A DNA stretch of 64,000 nt from positions 1-64,000 of IMG/VR virus record IMGVR_UViG_3300043411_001246; one strand, 5' to 3'. This DNA comes from a virus. The notes below the pieces were generated by a model. That model saw only the letters and a program-made list of their open reading frames with translations. It was not told the DNA's origin and did not search any database. The position numbers and the translations under genes are program-made. Numbering within the stretch: position 1 is the stretch's first letter; every line of letters starts with the position of its first letter. Positions 1-7,470 of the stretch are shown here, piece by piece.

Positions 1-156
1 TACCGGGGTCCACTCGCTGTGCAGCGGGCAGCAGCGGCGGTTGTAGTTCCCGGGGATGAGCGGGTGCTTGCCGGTGTACCCGGTGGACGGCAGGGCACAC
101 CCGGCGGCGGCGCACCGGGGCAGGGTGGCGAGGAGGGAGCGGACGAGGTAGGTCAC
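1..156 (-). CDS. partial small Cys-rich protein (runs off left edge)
   Basis: Only the first 52 codons are in the window. The GTG at 156-154 overlaps the TGA of the upstream gene as GTGA. The visible protein starts VTYLVRSLLATLPRC and has Cys at 15, 20, 42 and 43 and His at 46, a spacing that could bind zinc. It is the last visible member of the leftward operon that begins with the HD-domain gene. I do not recognise the family, and the C-terminus is missing, so no function is assigned. Confidence 0.6.
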   Translation of the reverse strand, partial: MTYLVRSLLATLPRCAAAGCALPSTGYTGKHPLIPGNYNRRCCPLHSEWTPV

Positions 157-452
157 GGCGCGGGCCCGTCCGCATCGAAGTGCAGCAAGAACAGAACGCA
201 GCAACCCGCGTGGGCCAGGTGAGGCAGGCCGCTGTCGGGGTCCAATCGCTCGCCGCCCCACCACGCCCACAGGTGCCGTTGCGCCGCATCGAAGTAGCGC
301 GTCCGGGCGTCCGGCACCTTGACCCAGTTACCCGGCGCGTACTTCCTGGCGCCGTGTTCGAGCGTGGCCACGACGGCCGCCAACGGCCCGGCGGGCAGCA
401 GCGAATAGCGCGGCTTGTCGGTGTCGTCCTTGCGCCCCGTCGGCTCGTTCAC
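153..452 (-). CDS. dATP/dGTP diphosphohydrolase-like protein (DUF5664 type)
   Basis: 99 residues. The pattern resembles the dATP/dGTP diphosphohydrolase N-terminal family (DUF5664) found in phages: YSLLP at 16-20, LEHGARKYAPGNW at 31-43, RYFDAAQRHLWAWW at 52-65, then a C-terminal SGLPHLAHAGCC stretch. Members are small all-helical proteins thought to hydrolyse purine dNTPs to dNMPs in the cytoplasm. The GTG start at 452 overlaps the TGA of the HD phosphohydrolase gene (GTGA), so translation is probably coupled. The neighbouring HD gene supports a role in nucleotide-pool control. The family call comes from recognised motifs, not from a search. Confidence 0.75.
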   Translation of the reverse strand: MNEPTGRKDDTDKPRYSLLPAGPLAAVVATLEHGARKYAPGNWVKVPDARTRYFDAAQRHLWAWWGGERLDPDSGLPHLAHAGCCVLFLLHFDADGPAP

Positions 453-1027
453 AGCGCACCTGTCAGGCGGGCGAAGTAGACCAGGAAGGCGTCGCGCACG
501 TCCTCGCACGGCGGCGCGCTGTCCGACCGTAGCGACTCGGGCCACGGCTCGACCACGTTGCCGGTCCACCCGGACAGACTCGCACCGGGCACGAGGTCGC
601 GCCTCTCGGTCATCAGGGCGCGCTCGTCGTGGTGCTTGACGATGGCGGGCAGCGGGTGAGGTAGGCCAAACTTGGCGGCGATGACCGCCTCGACCCGGGC
701 CTCGGCTTCGCGGTAGGCCGCCATCTCGGGCATCCTCTTGACCGGCCGGGCCACGTCGCACAGGTACGCCTCGCTCGCGTCGTGCAGCAGCCCGCAGAGG
801 GCCAGGGCGCGGTCGCCGGTCTCGGCCTCGACGTGGTGGGCGACGTGGATGCTGTGCTCGGCCACGCTATACATGCGGCTGACATGGCCGGTGAATCGGC
901 AGACCATGCTCAGCGCGTGGGCGATGTCGTGGATGTCGATGTCCTCGGCGCGTGGGTCCAGCGGGTAGAAGCGCCGGCCGGAATGAACCGTGATCCAGTC
1001 GCCGTGGCGTGTCGTGTCGTTGCTCAT
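449..1027 (-). CDS. HD-domain phosphohydrolase (YfbR-like)
   Basis: 192 residues. HD metal-binding signature: H37 (DIAHALS), H58 (AEHS) and the H82-D83 doublet in LLHDASEAY. The opening FYPLDPRAEDIDIHDIAHAL is typical of phage HD phosphohydrolases that act on deoxynucleotides. The ATG at 1027 is chosen because a complete promoter cassette ends 7 nt upstream and no Shine-Dalgarno sequence is present, so the mRNA is predicted to be near-leaderless. It is first in a three-gene run with the diphosphohydrolase-like gene and the partial Cys-rich gene. Likely role: adjusting dNTP or dNMP pools during infection. Substrate cannot be read from sequence. Confidence 0.88.
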   Translation of the reverse strand: MSNDTTRHGDWITVHSGRRFYPLDPRAEDIDIHDIAHALSMVCRFTGHVSRMYSVAEHSIHVAHHVEAETGDRALALCGLLHDASEAYLCDVARPVKRMPEMAAYREAEARVEAVIAAKFGLPHPLPAIVKHHDERALMTERRDLVPGASLSGWTGNVVEPWPESLRSDSAPPCEDVRDAFLVYFARLTGAL

Positions 1028-1061
1028 GTCGGCCACCTTGCCTTGCTTGGGGGAGGGGTCA
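1028..1061 (-). promoter_or_regulatory. leaderless-type promoter cassette for the HD gene
   Basis: On the minus strand TGACCC (1061-1056), 15 nt, CAAGGT (1040-1035), 7 nt, then ATG at 1027. The TGA of TGACCC is also the stop codon of the 33-residue membrane peptide upstream. Confidence 0.65.
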
Positions 1062-1160
1062 GTCGTCGCGACGGTGGCAGCGGTGCCCGCGGGGTAGGGG
1101 TGCCATCGCGAGCCAGAGCATCGCGGCGGCGACAGCGAGGTTGAACAGGGCTTCGGCCAT
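1059..1160 (-). CDS. 33-residue membrane peptide
   Basis: ATG at 1160 with GAGAGGA six bases upstream, a good ribosome binding site, placed in the last codons of the methyltransferase gene. The peptide is MAEALFNLAVAAAMLWLAMA followed by a basic tail (PLPRGHRCHRRDD): one hydrophobic helix and a positive C-terminus, consistent with a small inner-membrane protein with its tail in the cytoplasm. Its TGA is exactly the TGA of the next promoter cassette, the same stop-sharing seen at several undoubted genes, which supports expression. Function unknown. Confidence 0.55.
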   Translation of the reverse strand: MAEALFNLAVAAAMLWLAMAPLPRGHRCHRRDD

Positions 1161-1170
1161 GGCGGTCCTC

Positions 1171-1935
1171 TCAGGCGGATTCGGCGAACAGGTCCAACTG
1201 CGTGGGCGCCACCGCCTGCCCGGTCTGGGCGGCAGCGAAGGCTCGGGCGAAGCCAACGGGCGTGAGGCTGCGGGCGGCCTTGGTGGCCTCGCTGGTGCCG
1301 CCGAGGGATTGCAGCCACGACCCTTGCGAGCTGGTGGCGACCGGGGCCACGGGGCGCCGCACCGGCAGCGCGAACGAGCCCCACAGGAGCGTGCGCTTGG
1401 TGTACGCGCCCACGTCCCTCACCAGCGCCAGGTCGGCCGGCGCGGTCGGGCCGGGGCCACGGGCGCGCAGGGTGTCGAGGCGGGCCAGGGTGGCGGCGTC
1501 CGGGTCGGTCCACCCGGCAAACTCCCACGGGTCGAACGACAGCCGCGCCGGGCCGAGGGCGGGCACCAGCCGGCCGATGCGGCCCACCGGGTTCTCCACC
1601 GCCCAGAAGTCCGGGCGCAGGTAGTCCACGCACCGGAGCACCTGCCGCACGAGGTGGACGCTGGCCTCGGTGCGGCCGTCGGCGTCCTTGTCGGGCCAGT
1701 ACTGCGCGCCGCTGACCGCGAAGTCCGTGCAAGGCGGGGCGGCGATCAGCCCGTCCACAGTGTCGAACCGCTGCAACAGGTCGTCCAGCAACGTGGACGC
1801 GGACCATTGCCCGATGTCGTCGCCGTGCTTCAGGTCGGCTTGCACGACGTTCCAGCCCGCGCGCTCGAACGGATACGCCCACGAGCCGCTGTGGTCGAAC
1901 AGCGACAGCAGCAACCGCGGGCGCGTCCAGGTCAT
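1171..1935 (-). CDS. cytosine-C5 DNA methyltransferase-like protein
   Basis: 254 residues. SAM-binding motif I appears as LLSLFDHSGSWAYPFERAGW at 9-28, the catalytic loop as PPCT at 67-70 (the nucleophile would be C69), motif VI as VENP at 113-116, and KRTLLWGSF at 180-188 resembles the K-T-LWG segment of phage C5 methylases. It is shorter than a full C5 methylase and the target-recognition region is small. ATG at 1935 overlaps the TGA of the gene upstream (ATGA). Probable role: methylating phage DNA against host restriction, or acting as an orphan methylase. Site specificity is not predictable. Confidence 0.75.
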   Translation of the reverse strand: MTWTRPRLLLSLFDHSGSWAYPFERAGWNVVQADLKHGDDIGQWSASTLLDDLLQRFDTVDGLIAAPPCTDFAVSGAQYWPDKDADGRTEASVHLVRQVLRCVDYLRPDFWAVENPVGRIGRLVPALGPARLSFDPWEFAGWTDPDAATLARLDTLRARGPGPTAPADLALVRDVGAYTKRTLLWGSFALPVRRPVAPVATSSQGSWLQSLGGTSEATKAARSLTPVGFARAFAAAQTGQAVAPTQLDLFAESA

Positions 1936-2138
1936 CGGATGCCACCACCGCGGGCCTGCGCGTACCTGTCGGCCAGCATCTTCCCGCCGGCCTTGGTCCT
2001 CGGCTTGACCATGAGCACGACGCTGCCCTTGGTCACCGCCGCGCTGTCGGGGTGGCGCTCGTGCCAGTCGCGGGCGTCGCCCATGTCGGCGGCCTCGTGC
2101 AGCACGGCGCCCGCGTTGTTGCGGCACTGGTAGGCCAT
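1932..2138 (-). CDS. small hypothetical protein, 68 aa
   Basis: 68 residues, starting MAYQCRNNAGAVLHEAADMG, basic and without a recognisable domain. The ATG at 2138 shares its A with the TGA of the upstream zinc-finger gene (TGATG), and the gene ends in an ATGA overlap with the methyltransferase, so it lies inside a translationally coupled string. A longer upstream extension is open but would lie wholly inside the upstream gene in another frame, so it is rejected. Function unknown. Confidence 0.65.
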   Translation of the reverse strand: MAYQCRNNAGAVLHEAADMGDARDWHERHPDSAAVTKGSVVLMVKPRTKAGGKMLADRYAQARGGGIR

Positions 2139-2446
2139 CACGCGGCCCTCTGCTCGGTGGCGCGACCCCGGCGGGCGGCCTTGCTGGTGGCCTTCTGGGC
2201 GGCGCGGTGCCGGGCGTAGCAGGCCGCGCAGGTGGCCGGGCGGTGCCCGCGGGTGCCGCGCGGCTGACGGGCCACGGCGCCGCACGGGCACAGGCGCGGG
2301 GCCTGCGAAGCCTCGCGCACGTCCGGGGCGAGCCAGCCGGTCCAGCGGCCAGCGACGGCGCGCTGGCAGCAGGAGCGGGAGCAGTAGGCGTGCCGTCCGG
2401 CGGGCACCGGGCGGGGGCAGAGCAGGCAGGTTGGTGGTTCGAACAT
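2138..2446 (-). CDS. multi-Cys zinc-finger protein, 102 aa
   Basis: 102 residues beginning MFEPPTCLLCPRPVPAG. Several Cys pairs are visible: CLLC, CSRSCC, CPCG and CAAC, consistent with two or three small zinc ribbons, and the C-terminus is rich in Arg and Lys, so nucleic-acid binding is plausible. ATG at 2446 has AGGAG ten to six bases upstream, one of the few clear Shine-Dalgarno sequences in the leftward block. The promoter cassette at 2485-2511 would give this gene a 38-nt leader, unlike most cassette genes. It heads the run leading to the C5 methylase. Family not recognised. Confidence 0.7.
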   Translation of the reverse strand: MFEPPTCLLCPRPVPAGRHAYCSRSCCQRAVAGRWTGWLAPDVREASQAPRLCPCGAVARQPRGTRGHRPATCAACYARHRAAQKATSKAARRGRATEQRAA

Positions 2447-2484
2447 GGATGTCTCCTGTCGCGTCAGCGGGTGGGCTGCGCGTG

Positions 2485-2511
2485 ATGATGTGTCAGTGCG
2501 GTGAGGGGTCA
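2485..2511 (-). promoter_or_regulatory. promoter cassette with a 38-nt leader
   Basis: Minus strand TGACCC (2511-2506), 15 nt, CATCAT (2490-2485). The TGA is the stop of the 64-residue gene upstream. No ATG follows closely; the next gene starts at 2446 behind an AGGAG site, so this copy would drive a leadered mRNA. Confidence 0.5.
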
Positions 2512-2703
2512 GGTCGTGGCGGGCCGGGTGCGCCACAGCGCGCGGTCGCGGCCACGGTGGACGCGGCGCAGGGTGGCGGCGTCTCGCTCGGCCTGGACCG
2601 CCACGGCGTCGGGGAGGTCGAGGTGCAGGGCGGTCCCGGCCAGCAGCACCACCCGGGCGAGGTAGCGCCGCCGGTCGGGAAAGGCCGGGTTATGGTCGGT
2701 CAC
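2509..2703 (-). CDS. small basic hypothetical protein, 64 aa
   Basis: 64 residues starting VTDHNPAFPDRRRYLARVVL from a GTG at 2703 that overlaps the upstream TGA (GTGA). The protein is rich in Arg and predicted mostly helical (AVAVQAERDAATLRRVHRGR). It ends at the TGA that also belongs to the downstream promoter cassette. No known domain seen. Confidence 0.65.
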   Translation of the reverse strand: MTDHNPAFPDRRRYLARVVLLAGTALHLDLPDAVAVQAERDAATLRRVHRGRDRALWRTRPATT

Positions 2704-3374
2704 GGCGCCTCCGTGGCCAGCCGCCGCGCGTGCTCGGCCACCAGATCCGCACGCCGCTTGCCACTCGGGTCGGTGGCCCGCGCGTAGGCCGCACACGCTG
2801 CCGTGACCGCCTCGTCCGCGTAGCCCTCGGCCATGTACCGCGGCATCCTCACGACCTGCGCCGCATGGCTGGCCGCAACGAGCATCCCGCGCTCCCAGTC
2901 GGGCAGGTGCGCCTCGCTCACCGCGGCCAGGTCCACCAGCGCCAGCGCCGACGCGAACGGCGGCACCTCCGGGTCGCGGGCCCACCCCTCCAGGATCGAC
3001 AGGTGGGTGCCGGCCTCCCTCGCCCGCAGCCGGTCCGGGCACAGGCCCAGCACCGACCGGGCGGCGTGGCAGGCGCGCAGGACCGCGGCACGGTGGGCGG
3101 CGTCGCCCCATTCCGGGCCCGCGGGGGCGGCCGGGGCGGGGATCGGCTGCCCGGGTGCCAGCGGCGCGGACAGGCGGGCCAGCTCGGCCGCAAACGCCTC
3201 CACGAACGCCGCACGCCAGGGCAGGCGGTCCACGGGGCGCACGCTGGTCTGTCGGCGCGCATCCTCGGCCGCGGACGCCACCGACGCCGGGGCAAGCTCC
3301 CGGGCCCACCGGGTCGCGGCCAGCGCCGCGCCGGCCTGCCGGGCGAGGGCGTGGTCGGCGGGGGTCAAGGTCAC
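2700..3374 (-). CDS. hypothetical helical protein, 224 aa
   Basis: 224 residues from GTG 3374, which overlaps the TGA of the DNA methyltransferase gene (GTGA). Ala- and Arg-rich, likely all-helical; recognisable stretches are WRAAFVEAFAAELARL and YADEAVTAACAAYARATDPS. No catalytic motif or zinc pattern is obvious. It is co-translated with the methylase and helicase, so it may assist the modification or DNA-processing group, but this rests on position only. Confidence 0.65.
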   Translation of the reverse strand: MTLTPADHALARQAGAALAATRWARELAPASVASAAEDARRQTSVRPVDRLPWRAAFVEAFAAELARLSAPLAPGQPIPAPAAPAGPEWGDAAHRAAVLRACHAARSVLGLCPDRLRAREAGTHLSILEGWARDPEVPPFASALALVDLAAVSEAHLPDWERGMLVAASHAAQVVRMPRYMAEGYADEAVTAACAAYARATDPSGKRRADLVAEHARRLATEAP

Positions 3375-4267
3375 AGCGTGGCCTCGTCGGCGGCGAACAG
3401 CGCCTGCTGCTCCCCGGAGACCTCGGCGCCGCGCAGGTTGCGGCCGGCTTGCTCGTAGTAGCTCTTCTTCAACTCGGCCCCGACGAACCGGCGGCCGTTC
3501 TTGATGGCCACGTAGCCCTCGCTGCCGATGCCGGTGAAGGGGGACAGCACCACGTCGCCCGGGTTGCTCCACAGCACGATGCCGCGCTTGATGACCTCAA
3601 GCTGAAGCGGGGCAATGTGGCGTTCGTCTTCTTCCTCGCGCGCCGACTGGTACTGCAACGTGTCCGATGGGTTGATGTCCATCCAGACCGGCGAGGCGTA
3701 GTTCTGCCACACCGACACTGGCAGCTCGCGGGCGGTGTGGCTCACGGGCTCCGGGTTGCCGCCTGGCTTGCGCAAGGTCACGAGGTAGTCGGGGATGCCC
3801 TGACGGCTCATGGTCGAGTCCTTGAGCAGTTGCTTGTGCAGCAGCCCCAGCGCCTTGGTCCGCTGCATGGCCGTGACCGGATCTTTCCAGATGGTCACCT
3901 GGCTGTGCAGGATGAACCCGGCGGCCTGCGCGGCGCGGATCAGGATGCCGCGGAAGTCCACGAGGCCGATGTACCCGTCGCGCTCCTTGCTGGTGGGCAG
4001 GTCCATGCAGTGAATCGACACCGACCGGCCGGGCTTGAGCACGCGCAGGATCTCGGGCAGCAGAAACCCGAAGTGCTCGTGAAACTCGCCGTGGGTGCGG
4101 CAGTTGCCCATGTCGCGGTCGCTGTTGCTGTAGGTGTAGAGCGAGGCAAACGGCGGGCTGAAGATGCTGTAACCCACGCTCGCGTCGGGGATGCCGCGGA
4201 GCACGTCGGCGCAGTCGCCGTGATAGAGCGCGAACTTGGAACCAATGGTCTGATTGAGAACGTTCAT
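3371..4267 (-). CDS. DNA methyltransferase (N6-adenine or N4-cytosine, SPPF type)
   Basis: 298 residues. Catalytic motif IV is S-P-P-F at 37-40 (the SPPW/DPPY position), and SAM motif I follows near the C-terminus as FTGIGSEG at 244-251 with VAIKNGRRFVGAEL after it. Motif IV before motif I is the beta-class order. ATG at 4267 is chosen over one eight codons upstream because GAGGTGA lies five bases before it and its A is shared with the helicase stop (TGATG). Expected role: modification of phage DNA in the cytoplasm. No partner restriction enzyme is visible, and target site is unknown. Confidence 0.85.
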   Translation of the reverse strand: MNVLNQTIGSKFALYHGDCADVLRGIPDASVGYSIFSPPFASLYTYSNSDRDMGNCRTHGEFHEHFGFLLPEILRVLKPGRSVSIHCMDLPTSKERDGYIGLVDFRGILIRAAQAAGFILHSQVTIWKDPVTAMQRTKALGLLHKQLLKDSTMSRQGIPDYLVTLRKPGGNPEPVSHTARELPVSVWQNYASPVWMDINPSDTLQYQSAREEEDERHIAPLQLEVIKRGIVLWSNPGDVVLSPFTGIGSEGYVAIKNGRRFVGAELKKSYYEQAGRNLRGAEVSGEQQALFAADEATL

Positions 4268-5724
4268 CACATCACCTCGGAGGCAATCCATGCCGGAAGA
4301 GTCATCTTGACGGAGGGGCGGTAGGGGTCGGTCTCGCGCTGGGCGCCGCGGACGTTGGCGATCTGCACCTGGCGGGCGTGCTCGGCCATCGCGCCAAGCA
4401 TTTTCATGTGCTCGCGCTCCTTGCGGAGCACGTTGTCGATCACGATGCCTTCGGGCTCGCTCGCGACAATGTGGACCTGGACCTCGCGGCCCTGGCCGAA
4501 GCGGTAGCAGCGGCGCACGGCCTGATAAAACGACTCGTACGAGTCATCCATCCCGGCGAAGATCATGCGGGCGCAGTGCTGCCAGTTCATCCCGAACCCG
4601 GCGATCCCGGCCTTGGTCACCAGCACCCGCACGGCGCCGTCCGAGAAGCCCAGCATCCGGGCGGTCTTGTCCTCGGCCGAGTCGGCGCCGGCCACCTGCA
4701 CCGCGTCTGCGATGGCCTTGGTGATGGCGTCGCCCTCGGCGTTGAGACCGCACCAGATCAGCCACGGCTCGCTGGGCTCGGCGGCGACCAGGGCGGCGAC
4801 CTTCGCCACCCGGGCGGCCAGGCTGGCGCGGCGGGCCTCGCGGCGCTCGCTCAGGCCGAAGCCGTCGCCGGTCTCGAACAGCAGGCCGCGGGCGTTGCTG
4901 AACCCGTCCAGCGGCAACAGGTGGCGGTGCATGACCAGCCCCGGCAGGGCGAAGCCGGCGGCCTCGTAGCCGAGATCAGCGGGGCTGCGCAGCGACACGG
5001 CCCACGACGCCACCCACGCCCAGAAGATGCCCTCGGCGTGGCCCTTGAGCCGCCACACCTGCGTCTCGCCGCCGTCGTGGCAGAAGAACGAGGCGAGCAT
5101 CTCGGTGCGCGACATGACCCCCAGGAACTCCGCGTGGTTGCCCAGCTCTTCGTGGTCGTTCGGCGCGGGGGTGGCGGTGCAGGCGAGCTTGTAGGGGGTG
5201 TGGCGGAACGACTCGACGATCTGCGTACGGGTCTTGCCATCGTAGGACTTGAGGATGCTGCTTTCGTCCAGCACGACCCCGCCGAAGTTGGCCGCGTTGA
5301 ACTTGTGCAGCTTCTCGTAGTTGGTGATGTAGACCCGTGCGGCGCCGATGCCGGCGGCGTCCTCGACCACCGCGGCGTCGATGCCAAACCGCGCGGCCTC
5401 GCGTTCGGTCTGAGAGGCGACGGCCAGCGGGGTCAGGATGAGCACGGGCTTGCCGGTGTGGGCGACGACGTGCCGCGCCCATTCAAGCTGTTGCAGCGAC
5501 TTTCCCATGCCGCAGTCCTCGAACAGCGCGGCCCGGCCGCGGCGCAGGGCCCACGCCACCACGTCGCGCTGAAACGGGAACAGGGCGGGGTTGAGGGGCA
5601 ACGACGGCTCGAACCCGGTTGCGGGGGACACGGCGGCTTTGCGCGCCAGGAACGACAGGTAAGCGTCGGTCGGGGCGGGCGGTGTCAGGTGATTGGCGGT
5701 GGCCTTGGTAGTGCGCTTGCTCAT
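4267..5724 (-). CDS. SNF2-like DEAD/DEAH-box helicase
   Basis: 485 residues. Walker A CGMGKS at 71-76, motif II DES at 153-155, motif III TATPAPND at 183-190, and the SNF2-type motif VI QAVRRCYRFGQ at 401-411, with GFGMNWQ (motif V region) at 376-382. It is the compact phage form of the family, about 450-500 residues. It probably translocates on double-stranded DNA, but whether it serves replication, repair or transcription is unknown. Start ATG 5724 follows a promoter cassette by 12 nt containing GAGGAA. The methylase starts in its stop codon, so the two are coupled. Confidence 0.88.
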   Translation of the reverse strand: MSKRTTKATANHLTPPAPTDAYLSFLARKAAVSPATGFEPSLPLNPALFPFQRDVVAWALRRGRAALFEDCGMGKSLQQLEWARHVVAHTGKPVLILTPLAVASQTEREAARFGIDAAVVEDAAGIGAARVYITNYEKLHKFNAANFGGVVLDESSILKSYDGKTRTQIVESFRHTPYKLACTATPAPNDHEELGNHAEFLGVMSRTEMLASFFCHDGGETQVWRLKGHAEGIFWAWVASWAVSLRSPADLGYEAAGFALPGLVMHRHLLPLDGFSNARGLLFETGDGFGLSERREARRASLAARVAKVAALVAAEPSEPWLIWCGLNAEGDAITKAIADAVQVAGADSAEDKTARMLGFSDGAVRVLVTKAGIAGFGMNWQHCARMIFAGMDDSYESFYQAVRRCYRFGQGREVQVHIVASEPEGIVIDNVLRKEREHMKMLGAMAEHARQVQIANVRGAQRETDPYRPSVKMTLPAWIASEVM

Positions 5725-5763
5725 CGGATTCCTCGGATCTTGCTGGACGCGGGAGAGGGGTCA
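5725..5763 (-). promoter_or_regulatory. promoter cassette for the helicase-methylase run
   Basis: Minus strand TGACCC (5763-5758), 15 nt, CAAGAT (5742-5737), then a 12-nt leader containing GAGGAA before ATG 5724. This copy has a very short leader rather than a start on the ATG. Confidence 0.6.
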
Positions 5764-5788
5764 GCGGGGCGGGGACAGGCCGGGGCGG

Positions 5789-6103
5789 TCACGACGCCAC
5801 CCCGTACCGGCCATTGCCCACGCGGGTGGCGCGGGGCGGGTTGCAGCGGCGGGCCAGCCCGTCCAGGGCGTCCCACACAGCCCGGCTCGGGAGGCCGGTC
5901 GCCTGCACCACGTCCCGGGGGCGCATCGGGGCCAGGGCGCCGCGCAGGACCGCCATCACCCGCGCCCGGGTCGGCGGCAGGCGGCAGCGGTCACAGGTCG
6001 CGGCGGCGCGGACCAGGGTGCCACCGCAGCCGGTGCAGGCGGCGAGGCGTACCCCGGCGGCGTCGTCGCCTTCGAGGTGGGCGAGTACGATGGGGGTGCT
6101 CAT
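5789..6103 (-). CDS. zinc-ribbon plus winged-helix protein
   Basis: 104 residues from ATG 6103. The N-terminal third has CTGC and CDRC pairs separated by ten residues, a zinc ribbon. The second half (TRARVMAVLRGALAPMRPRD through RYGVAS) reads as a winged-helix DNA-binding fold with the recognition helix near SRAVWDALDGL. It could be a transcription regulator of the leftward genes. It starts three bases after the upstream stop. Confidence 0.65.
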   Translation of the reverse strand: MSTPIVLAHLEGDDAAGVRLAACTGCGGTLVRAAATCDRCRLPPTRARVMAVLRGALAPMRPRDVVQATGLPSRAVWDALDGLARRCNPPRATRVGNGRYGVAS

Positions 6104-6105
6104 GG

Positions 6106-6324
6106 TCAGTACCGGCTCCCGGGGTAGGTGGTGGCGTTGCGGGTGGCGGCGTCGAGGTCGCGCACCCCGACCGGCGGCGGCTCGCTTTCGAGGGCGGCCC
6201 ACTCGGCGAGCATCCCGGCCGACACGCGGGCGGGGATGACCGAGACCTCACCGGACTCGGGCGGCGCCTCGCACGGCACCGTGTCGCGGGCGGGCGGGGG
6301 CGGGGGCAGGCAGGGCCGGGCCAT
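6106..6324 (-). CDS. small hypothetical protein, 72 aa
   Basis: 72 residues starting MARPCLPPPPPARDTVPCEA, Pro-rich in the first half and acidic in the second. The ATG shares its A with the upstream TGA (TGATG at 6322-6326). It has no recognisable domain. Position in a coupled run is the only argument for expression besides codon use. Confidence 0.55.
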   Translation of the reverse strand: MARPCLPPPPPARDTVPCEAPPESGEVSVIPARVSAGMLAEWAALESEPPPVGVRDLDAATRNATTYPGSRY

Positions 6325-6923
6325 CACCGCCACCCGCCCAGCTCGCGGCGCTGCTCGTCGGCGTCGGCGCCCCTGTCGCACAGGTGCTCGGTGATGTCGG
6401 CGGCGAGGTCCGGGTGAGCGGCAATCCACGCCTCGACCTGGCGGCCGGTCATGTCGGGGCCGGTGTCGTCCTCCCAGACCCGCTCGATGCGGTAGACGGT
6501 CGGCGCCGTGCCGTAGGAGGGGAGCCACGCCGTCACCTCGAGCCCGGCGACGCCGAGGGATTCGGCGGTGCGGCCGTTGATCTCGTGGTCGCTGCCGCTC
6601 AGGTACAAGGCGCCGGGGTGGCGCAGGTGCGGCCCGTCGGCCCCGGGGGGCAGGATGGCGGCGCGGGGGCGGCGCGGGGTCGGGGTGGGGCTGGACGCCC
6701 GGCGCACGGCCCACAGGGCGCCCGCGCCCCCACCGCCCGTGTAGACCTCGCCCACGGCCAGCGCGGCGATGGCGTCGATCTCGTCGTCAGCAAGCCCGTC
6801 GTTGGCGGCCACGAAGGCGTCGAGGGTGCAGGTATCGACGGTGCAGTCACCGTCCAGCACGTCCAGGATCATGGCGGGTCGGGGTGGCGGGGTCGGGGCG
6901 GTGAAGTCGTTGGCGGTAAACAT
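6324..6923 (-). CDS. hypothetical acidic protein, 199 aa
   Basis: 199 residues. The ATG at 6923 has GAGGAG with five bases between, a strong ribosome binding site, preferred over an in-frame ATG further upstream. The N-terminal half is acidic (ILDVLDGDCTVDTCTLDAFV). The C-terminal half contains SDHEINGRTAESLGVAGLEV and YRIERVWEDDTGPDMTGRQV. No family recognised. The 115 bp upstream (6924-7038) are non-coding and hold a CTGTCCG...CGGACAG inverted repeat (6979-7017 region) that might be a weak hairpin. Confidence 0.6.
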   Translation of the reverse strand: MFTANDFTAPTPPPRPAMILDVLDGDCTVDTCTLDAFVAANDGLADDEIDAIAALAVGEVYTGGGGAGALWAVRRASSPTPTPRRPRAAILPPGADGPHLRHPGALYLSGSDHEINGRTAESLGVAGLEVTAWLPSYGTAPTVYRIERVWEDDTGPDMTGRQVEAWIAAHPDLAADITEHLCDRGADADEQRRELGGWR

Positions 6924-7038
6924 GGGGTCTCCTCGGGTGGTGGGCGCCTTGCGGTTGGCCCGGGTCTGCCCCTGTCCGGCTGGAGATACCCACGGCACCA
7001 TGCAGTGAGTCGGACAGAGGCAGGCCCCGGCCGCCCGG

Positions 7039-7470
7039 TCAGGCGGCGCGCTGGTGGGCGGTGGCGACCTGGCCAACCTCGCGCCAGGCGGCGGCGCCGA
7101 TCTGCACGCGGTCCGGGCCCCAGCCGAGGCGCGGGTGGGTGTGGTAGGTGAGGCACGCCAGGGCGAAGCGCAGGACGTTGACGCGGCGGTCGCGGTCCAG
7201 GCCCTCGAACGCGGCGAGGTTGCCGCACAGGGCCTCGACCACGGCGAGGATGGGGGCGTCGTAGGCGCTGGCGCCGGGGACCGTGCTGGTGCGGGTGACG
7301 CCGCCAAGCGCGAAGGCGGCGCTGCTGGACACCGCCATCGGGGCGGCGGCGGTCAGCAGGAACCGCGCGGCGAGGTCAACGTGGTCAACCCCGGGGTGGA
7401 AGGAGCGGCCGGCGAAGTCGGCCACCACCCGCAGGGCGCGGGCGATGCGGGACTCGCGGGAGGCGCTCAC
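7039..7470 (-). CDS. hypothetical protein, 143 aa
   Basis: 143 residues from GTG 7470, overlapping the TGA of the first leftward gene (GTGA). Mostly helical, with two Ala-rich hydrophobic stretches (ARFLLTAAAPMAVSSSAAF and APILAVVEALCGNLAAFEGL). No signal peptide or catalytic motif is apparent. It is the second gene of the leftward transcription unit controlled by the 7797-7832 promoter. Confidence 0.65.
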   Translation of the reverse strand: MSASRESRIARALRVVADFAGRSFHPGVDHVDLAARFLLTAAAPMAVSSSAAFALGGVTRTSTVPGASAYDAPILAVVEALCGNLAAFEGLDRDRRVNVLRFALACLTYHTHPRLGWGPDRVQIGAAAWREVGQVATAHQRAA

